DNA of 9,828 bases from JADJVL01 sp039812765 (lineage in GTDB: Bacteria > Acidobacteriota > Holophagae > Holophagales > Holophagaceae), in NCBI GenBank assembly GCA_039812765.1, contig JBDIBF010000097.1:1-9828 (forward strand), in the 5' to 3' direction. Under the pieces are notes generated by a model that was given only the letters and a program-made list of their open reading frames with translations, was not told the DNA's origin and ran no database searches. This document shows, piece after piece, positions 6,223 through 9,828 of this stretch (position 1 is its first letter; each line of letters opens with the position of its first letter). Position numbers and translations under genes: made by a program.

Positions 6223-6799
6223 CCGCGACCGGAACCGCCGCCTGGCCCTGGCGGTGCTCGCCACGCTCCTCTTCCACACCGTGGTCAAGGCGCGCCTCGG
6301 GACGCTGCCGGAGCTCCTCTGGGGCTGCAACGTCGCGAGCTTCCTCATCGCTGCGGGGCTCTGGCTCGGCGAGGCGCGGCTGGTGGGGCCCGCCTTCCTC
6401 TGGCACCTGGCCGTGGGCGAGCCCGCCTACGTCTGGGGCGCATTGCAGGCGGGCCACACGGGCTGGACCAGCATCCTCGCCCACAGCGTGCCCACGGTCT
6501 GCGCCTTCCTCTTCCTGCGCCGCCGAGGCCTGCCCCGCAGCGCGCCCTACCTGGCGCTCCTCCTCTTCGTGGCCCTGGTGCCCCTCTCCTTCGCGTTCAC
6601 GCCGCCGGCCCTGAACGTCAACATGGCCCACCAGCGCCTGGACGTCCTCCAGGCGCGCTTCCCCGGCCTCTGGTCCTACCGCGCGGTCTTCAGCGCCGGG
6701 ATGCTGGCCCTGCTCCTGGTCGGGGACGCCCTGGCCTCCCGGGTCCTGGGGCGGCCTTCACCCCCAGCAGGCTCAGGGGAATCCGTTCCTGGAAGCTGA
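6206..6799 (+). CDS. Uncharacterised integral membrane protein, paralogue B of a tandem pair
   Basis: A 197-residue membrane protein, clearly a duplicate of the gene before it: every core motif recurs at an offset of exactly four residues, including PELLWGCNV (35-43), WTSILAHSVPT (87-97), RRRGLPR (105-111), VALVPLS (122-128), TPPALNVNMAHQRL (132-145) and RFPGLWSYR (151-159). Cys41 and His93 correspond to Cys45 and His97 of paralogue A. Hydrophobic spans are at about 12-28, 43-54, 58-80, 90-104, 114-130 and 159-177. The start ATG 6206 overlaps the upstream gene by 17 nt with no strong ribosome-binding site nearby, which fits translational coupling or reinitiation. The last 36 codons overlap the 3' end of the phosphatase gene on the other strand; the protein's tail there (SPPAGSGESVPGS) is low-complexity, suggesting the overlap arose by drift of stop codons. 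Function unknown. Confidence 0.8.
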   Translation: MNPAPDRDRNRRLALAVLATLLFHTVVKARLGTLPELLWGCNVASFLIAAGLWLGEARLVGPAFLWHLAVGEPAYVWGALQAGHTGWTSILAHSVPTVCAFLFLRRRGLPRSAPYLALLLFVALVPLSFAFTPPALNVNMAHQRLDVLQARFPGLWSYRAVFSAGMLALLLVGDALASRVLGRPSPPAGSGESVPGS

Positions 6800-7808
6800 G
6801 CTCGCCCCGCACGTCCCGGCACTCCAGGCGGAGGAGGGGATCCGGGCGGTCCCAGTCGATGCGCACCACGCCGAAATTGTCCCCCTGGACCTGGGCCGCC
6901 ACCCGGGTCGGGTCCGCCGGCCGGTAGCGGAATGTCGGCCCGCCCTGGTTCAGGCCGCTGGAGGTGAAGTCGTAGAGGGGGTAGCCCAGCCCCGCGTCCA
7001 TCACCGCCAGCTCGCCGAAGTGGCGGTCCCCGCTGAGGATCACGACGCCCTTGGCCTGGGTGCGCTTCAGCAGCTCGAGGAGCCGGCGCCGTTCGGTGGG
7101 GAGGTTGCCCCACTTCTCCCAGCCGTGGTTGTCCGCCGCCACCTGGACGCTGGAGACCAGCAGGCGCAGCTCCGCAGGCACCTTCAACTGCTCCTCCAGC
7201 CAGCGCCACTGGGCTTCGCCGAGCATGCTTGAAGCCGGGTCCGGATTCGGGACGTAGCGGCCGTGCACGTCGTCCTCGCCCTCCGGACGGGGCTTCAGGG
7301 CGGTGCGGAAGCTCCGGGTGTCCAGGAGGATCACCTGGACCCGCCGCCCCTCGGGGCCGAAGACCTTGGCGTCATAGAGGCCCGGCCGGCGCCGCCGCGG
7401 GGAGCTGGGCGGCTCCTTCCAGAAGCGCAGGAAGAGGCGCTGGCTCTCCTCCCGCTCCGGGTAGTCGGCGCCCGCGTCGTTGGCGCCCAGGTCGTGGTCG
7501 TCCCACACCGCCCAGTGGGGCGTCGTCGCCCGCAGCCTCCGGAAGCCGGGGATGCGGTCCAGGCGCGCGTACTCCTTCGCCATCTCCGCCATGTCCTCGG
7601 TGTCGGCGTAGATGTTGTCGCCGAGGAAAAGGAAGAGCTGGGGCTTCTGGGCGAGGACCGCGTCCCAGATGGGCTGGGGCCGGTGCTGCTCCGCGCAGGA
7701 CCCGAAGGCGATCACCGACAGCGTGCCTTTGGGATCCGCGGGCTGGGCCCGGAGGCCGGCGGAGGCGAGGGCGAGGGCGCAGGCGGGCGCGAGGATCCGG
7801 CGGAGCAT
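6690..7808 (-). CDS. Secreted PhoD-like alkaline phosphatase/metallophosphatase
   Basis: A 372-residue PhoD-family metallophosphoesterase, expected to hydrolyse phosphomonoesters or diesters outside the cytoplasm. The N-terminus has a basic start (MLRR), a hydrophobic core (ILAPACALALASAG) and an L-R-A-Q cleavage-type end near residue 21, a typical signal peptide without a twin-arginine motif of the classical PhoD type. Active-site motifs are AFGSC (34-38; the family's Cys), GDNIYAD (63-69), WDDHD (102-106) and SGDRHFGEL (259-267), all intact. An ATG at 7832 in the same frame is possible, but it lies upstream of the predicted transcription start and would put polar residues before the signal peptide, so ATG 7808 is preferred. 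No Shine-Dalgarno is present; the spacing from a TACCAT box suggests a leaderless mRNA. The last ~22 residues are Pro/Gly/Arg-rich and lie antisense to the neighbouring membrane gene, probably a non-functional extension. Substrate is unknown; regulation by phosphate is possible, but no Pho box was seen. Confidence 0.9.
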   Translation of the reverse strand: MLRRILAPACALALASAGLRAQPADPKGTLSVIAFGSCAEQHRPQPIWDAVLAQKPQLFLFLGDNIYADTEDMAEMAKEYARLDRIPGFRRLRATTPHWAVWDDHDLGANDAGADYPEREESQRLFLRFWKEPPSSPRRRRPGLYDAKVFGPEGRRVQVILLDTRSFRTALKPRPEGEDDVHGRYVPNPDPASSMLGEAQWRWLEEQLKVPAELRLLVSSVQVAADNHGWEKWGNLPTERRRLLELLKRTQAKGVVILSGDRHFGELAVMDAGLGYPLYDFTSSGLNQGGPTFRYRPADPTRVAAQVQGDNFGVVRIDWDRPDPLLRLECRDVRGELSFQERIPLSLLGVKAAPGPGRPGRPRPGAGPASRR

Positions 7809-7814
7809 CGGGGA

Positions 7815-7824
7815 ATGGTAGCGT
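7815..7824. promoter_or_regulatory. Bidirectional promoter with two -10 boxes sharing a TA step
   Basis: The 22-bp spacer between the phosphatase ATG (7808, minus) and the aldolase ATG (7831, plus) contains ATGGTAGCGT. Read on the plus strand, TAGCGT (7819-7824) is a TAnnnT -10 box whose start point would fall on the A of ATG 7831. Read on the minus strand, TACCAT (7820-7815) is a TAnnnT box whose start point would fall on the A of ATG 7808. Both boxes have exactly 6 nt before their ATG and share the TA at 7819-7820. Neither gene has a Shine-Dalgarno sequence, consistent with leaderless mRNAs. No clear -35 elements were recognised; they would lie inside the opposite coding sequence. Confidence 0.5.
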
Positions 7825-7830
7825 GGTGCC

Positions 7831-8493
7831 ATGGCGCACCATGGTCACGAAGCCCGCGTGCTGGAGGCGATGGTGGAGGCCTGCCGCCGCCTCCACGCCC
7901 GCAACCTCCTCGCCGCCGCCGACGGCAACGTCTCCTTCCGCTTCGACGACCGGCGCATCGCCATCACCCCCACCGCCGTGGCCAAGGCCCGCATGGCGCC
8001 GGGCGCCATGGCCTTCATGACGCTCGAGGGGGAGATTCTTTCCGGGGAGCCCAGCGGCGAACGGCTCATGCACCTGGCGGTCTATCGCGCCTGTCCCGAG
8101 GCCCGGGCCGTGGTGCACGCCCATCCGCCCACGGCCATCGCCTGGAGCCTCGCCCGGCCGGACCTGGACGCCCTGCCCGACGAGGCCATGCCCGAGGTGA
8201 TCCTCGCCGCCGGGCGCATCCCCATCGCGCCCTACGCGCGGCCGGGCACCGGGGCCATGGGTGAGGCGGTGCGGGCCTTCCTTCCCGCCCACCGCCTCAT
8301 GATCCTGGCCCGCCACGGCGCCCTGGCCTGGGGCGAGGACCTGGAGGAGGCCGTGCTCGGCATGGAGCGCCTGGAGCACGTGGCCCAGATCCTGAAGGCC
8401 GCCCACGAGCTGGGCGGGGCGACGCCCCTTCCCCCCGCCGAGGTCGCCGCCCTGCGCGCGATGCGCGAGGCCCAGGGTCCGAGGCTCCGATGA
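7831..8493 (+). CDS. Class II aldolase/adducin-family protein, FucA/Ald2-like
   Basis: A 220-residue zinc-dependent class II aldolase of the L-fuculose-1-phosphate aldolase type. Visible features are DGNVSFR (31-37, phosphate-binding region), ITPTAV (45-50), EPSGERLMH with Glu77 as the likely catalytic acid/base, the zinc ligands His96 and His98 in VVHAH, and the third zinc His at 162 in ARHGAL. The segment IPIAPYARPGTG (130-141) matches FucA relatives better than MtnB dehydratases. Because it overlaps mtnA by 4 nt (ATGA), the likely substrate is 5-methylthioribulose-1-phosphate and/or 5-deoxyribulose-1-phosphate. An Ald2-type enzyme would cleave these to dihydroxyacetone phosphate plus an aldehyde; an MtnB-type enzyme would dehydrate them. 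I favour the aldolase from the FucA-like motifs, with moderate certainty. Acts in the cytoplasm. The start is ATG 7831, directly at the predicted transcription start; ATG 7842 is in another frame. Confidence 0.85.
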   Translation: MAHHGHEARVLEAMVEACRRLHARNLLAAADGNVSFRFDDRRIAITPTAVAKARMAPGAMAFMTLEGEILSGEPSGERLMHLAVYRACPEARAVVHAHPPTAIAWSLARPDLDALPDEAMPEVILAAGRIPIAPYARPGTGAMGEAVRAFLPAHRLMILARHGALAWGEDLEEAVLGMERLEHVAQILKAAHELGGATPLPPAEVAALRAMREAQGPRLR

Positions 8494-9491
8494 AGGATCT
8501 GCGAAGCCTGGCCCTCAAGGTCGAAGGCGGCCGGCTGCAGGTGCTGGACCAGACCCGCCTGCCCTTCGAGGTGGTCTGGCTGGACGGGTCGGATCCCGGG
8601 GAGATGGTCGGGCACATCCAGCGCCTTTCGGTGCGGGGCGCTCCCCTCATCGGCGTGGCGGCGGCGCTTTCCCTGGCGGCCTTCGCGGAGTCGGGCGCCT
8701 CGGCTGCCGCCCTCTCCGCGGCCTGCGCGGAGCTGCGCCGGGCCCGGCCCACGGCGGTGAACCTCATGGCGGCCATGGACCGCATGAAGGCCGTGATGGC
8801 GGAAGGCGGCGGCGCCGCCGACCTGGCGCGGGAGGCCGAGGCGGTCTTCGACGAGGACGTGGCCCTCTGCGAGGCCATGGCCCGCCACGGCGTGCCCCTG
8901 CTCTCGCCAGGCGAGGCCGTGCTCACCCACTGCAACTCCGGCGGCCTGGCCACCGCGGGCGTCGGCACGGCCCTCGGCGTCATCCGGCGGGCCTGGGAGG
9001 CCGGAAAGGTCGCGCGGGTCTACGTGGACGAGACGCGGCCGCTCCTCCAGGGCGCGCGCCTCACGGCCTGGGAGCTGAAGGCCCTGGGCATCCCCTTCAC
9101 GTTGATCACCGATTCCATGGCCGCGGTCCTGATGCGGGAGGGAAAGGTCTCCCGGGTGCTGGTGGGCTCCGACCGCATCGCCCGCAACGGCGACTTCGCG
9201 AACAAGGTGGGCACCTACGGCCTGGCGGTGCAGGCCCGCCACCACGGCGTGCCCTTCCATCCCGTGGCGCCCTGGACCACGGTGGATCTGGACTGCCCCG
9301 ACGGCGCGGCGATCCCCATCGAAGCCCGCGCGCCGGAGGAGGTCCAGGGCTACGGTCGCACGCGCTGGGCGCCTGACTGCGACGTGTTCAATCCAGCCTT
9401 CGACGTGACTCCTGTCGGCCTCGCCACCAGCCTCGTGCTGGACCGGGGCGTGGCGCTCCCGGGCACCGACCTCGCGACCTGGCGACCCTGA
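8490..9491 (+). CDS. mtnA: 5-methylthioribose-1-phosphate isomerase MtnA
   Basis: MtnA converts the aldose 5-methylthioribose-1-phosphate into the ketose 5-methylthioribulose-1-phosphate in salvage of the S-adenosylmethionine by-product methylthioadenosine; some MtnA enzymes also act on 5-deoxyribose-1-phosphate. The 333-residue protein has the expected signatures: VRGAPLIGVAAA (48-59), THCNSGGLATAG (146-157) with catalytic Cys148, VDETRPLLQGARLTAWEL (179-196), ITDSMAA (206-212), VGSDRIARNGD (225-235) with catalytic Asp228, NKVGTY (238-243) and DVFNPAFDVTP near the C-terminus. These separate it from the related eIF2B alpha subunits. The ATG overlaps the aldolase stop (ATGA), with GAGG 6 nt upstream inside the aldolase gene, so the two are translationally coupled. 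No kinase (MtnK) or phosphorylase (MtnP) that would supply its substrate is in the window. It is followed by a hairpin terminator. Confidence 0.96.
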   Translation: MKDLRSLALKVEGGRLQVLDQTRLPFEVVWLDGSDPGEMVGHIQRLSVRGAPLIGVAAALSLAAFAESGASAAALSAACAELRRARPTAVNLMAAMDRMKAVMAEGGGAADLAREAEAVFDEDVALCEAMARHGVPLLSPGEAVLTHCNSGGLATAGVGTALGVIRRAWEAGKVARVYVDETRPLLQGARLTAWELKALGIPFTLITDSMAAVLMREGKVSRVLVGSDRIARNGDFANKVGTYGLAVQARHHGVPFHPVAPWTTVDLDCPDGAAIPIEARAPEEVQGYGRTRWAPDCDVFNPAFDVTPVGLATSLVLDRGVALPGTDLATWRP

Positions 9492-9498
9492 ACGACGA

Positions 9499-9518
9499 AG
9501 CCCCCGCGGGCGGGGGCT
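9499..9518. terminator. Intergenic GC hairpin, probable bidirectional terminator
   Basis: AGCCCCCG (9499-9506) and CGGGGGCT (9511-9518) form a perfect 8-bp stem around a CGGG loop. It lies in the 44-bp gap between the stop of mtnA (plus) and the stop of the convergent partial gene (minus), the usual place for a shared terminator. No U-tract follows on either strand, so termination would depend on hairpin strength or on Rho. Confidence 0.7.
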
Positions 9519-9535
9519 CCGGAACGCGGGAACGC

Positions 9536-9828
9536 TCAGTTGCAGGCGCCGAGGGTCCTGGCCTCGCCATTGATGGTGACGGAGCCGCAGGGCAGGCCGA
9601 AGACCAGGGTGGCGGACTTGTCGGCCCGCTTCAGCTCGAGGGTGCCCGAGATGGGATGGCAGCAGCCGGTGGCGCGGTCCCAGAAGAGCGGTGTGCCCTT
9701 GTCGATGGAACCCGCGGCCCCGGCGGCGCCGGGCGTCAGGGGGCTCAGGCTCCAGTCGCCCCAGAGCTTGCGCTGGCCCTCGACGCTGTGGTCGGCGAAG
9801 AGCATCGCGTCGTAGGTGAAGGCCACGG
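9536..9828 (-). CDS. Unrecognised protein, C-terminal part only
   Basis: The frame is open through the right edge of the window; the first in-frame initiation codon seen (GTG at 9826) is only two bases from the edge, so the gene almost certainly continues outside. About 96 residues are visible. They read as a soluble or exported beta-rich domain: V-A-F-T-Y-D-A-M-L-F-A-D near the start, GDWSLSP, PLFWDRATGCCHPISG with adjacent Cys, then alternating strands (TLELKRADKSATLVFGLPCG, GSVTINGEARTLG) and a C-terminal GACN. The four visible Cys (two adjacent, one in LPCG, one two residues from the end) would suit disulphides if the protein is exported. No transmembrane segment and no family I recognise. 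It is convergent with mtnA and separated from it by the hairpin. Confidence 0.65.
   Translation of the reverse strand, partial: VAFTYDAMLFADHSVEGQRKLWGDWSLSPLTPGAAGAAGSIDKGTPLFWDRATGCCHPISGTLELKRADKSATLVFGLPCGSVTINGEARTLGACN

Noticed and set aside
7806..7832. ATG 7832 as the phosphatase start
   Set aside because: It would overlap the aldolase start codon on the other strand, lies upstream of the predicted transcription start, and adds polar residues before an otherwise normal signal peptide.
7372..8406. A 344-codon minus-strand frame across the phosphatase/aldolase spacer
   Set aside because: Its right half is antisense to the aldolase and its left half is out of frame with the phosphatase; the phosphatase motifs are all in the other frame.
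8232..9260. A 342-codon minus-strand frame over mtnA
   Set aside because: Antisense to mtnA with an His/Gly/Arg-rich translation lacking any motif.
1..9828. CRISPR arrays, tRNA/rRNA genes, insertion sequences, attachment sites or long direct repeats
   Set aside because: None seen. Apart from short Gly/Ala/Pro codon runs, the only repeated sequence noted is the short GGTAGCGT octamer and the protein-level similarity of the two membrane paralogues.

Overview
The window is a gene-dense, very high-GC stretch of bacterial chromosome (G/C dominates nearly every third codon position). I see no insertion sequences, tRNA/rRNA genes, CRISPR arrays or phage genes. Gene content, GC and architecture (OPT-family peptide transporter, compact operons, short or absent 5' leaders with TAnnnT -10 boxes) fit an Acidobacteriota member of the Holophagae type (Geothrix/Holophaga relatives). 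That placement is an inference from overall look, not from a marker gene; a high-GC myxobacterium-like or deltaproteobacterium-like genome is the main alternative.

Layout. (1) 2-885, plus strand: the 3' end of a YdcF/SanA/ElyC-type (DUF218) gene, then a small membrane-anchored double zinc-ribbon protein. (2) 895-2769, minus strand: a 624-residue OPT-family oligopeptide transporter. (3) 2865-6799, plus strand: a compact five-gene run. It starts with an MFS transporter that closely resembles animal MFSD1 (lysosomal dipeptide transporter), followed by rsmI (16S rRNA C1402 2'-O-methyltransferase), a membrane-anchored SRPBCC protein, and two tandem paralogous membrane proteins of unknown function. 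(4) 6690-7808, minus strand: a secreted PhoD-like metallophosphatase whose 3' end overlaps the last membrane gene by 110 nt tail-to-tail. (5) 7831-9491, plus strand: a FucA-type class II aldolase overlapping mtnA (5-methylthioribose-1-phosphate isomerase) by 4 nt, closed by a strong GC hairpin. (6) 9536 to the right edge, minus strand: the C-terminal part of an unrecognised protein.

How they work together. The divergently arranged OPT and MFSD1-like carriers both point to peptide uptake or export. The aldolase/MtnA pair looks like the core of 5'-methylthioadenosine/5'-deoxyadenosine salvage, more probably of the aldolase ('DHAP shunt') type than the classical MtnB dehydratase type. RsmI is housekeeping. 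The SRPBCC protein and the two paralogous membrane proteins are uncharacterised. The paralogue pair keeps an invariant Cys and His 52 residues apart and is the most likely undescribed biology in the window. The 22-bp phoD/aldolase spacer appears to be a bidirectional promoter whose two -10 boxes share one TA step and would give leaderless mRNAs in both directions.
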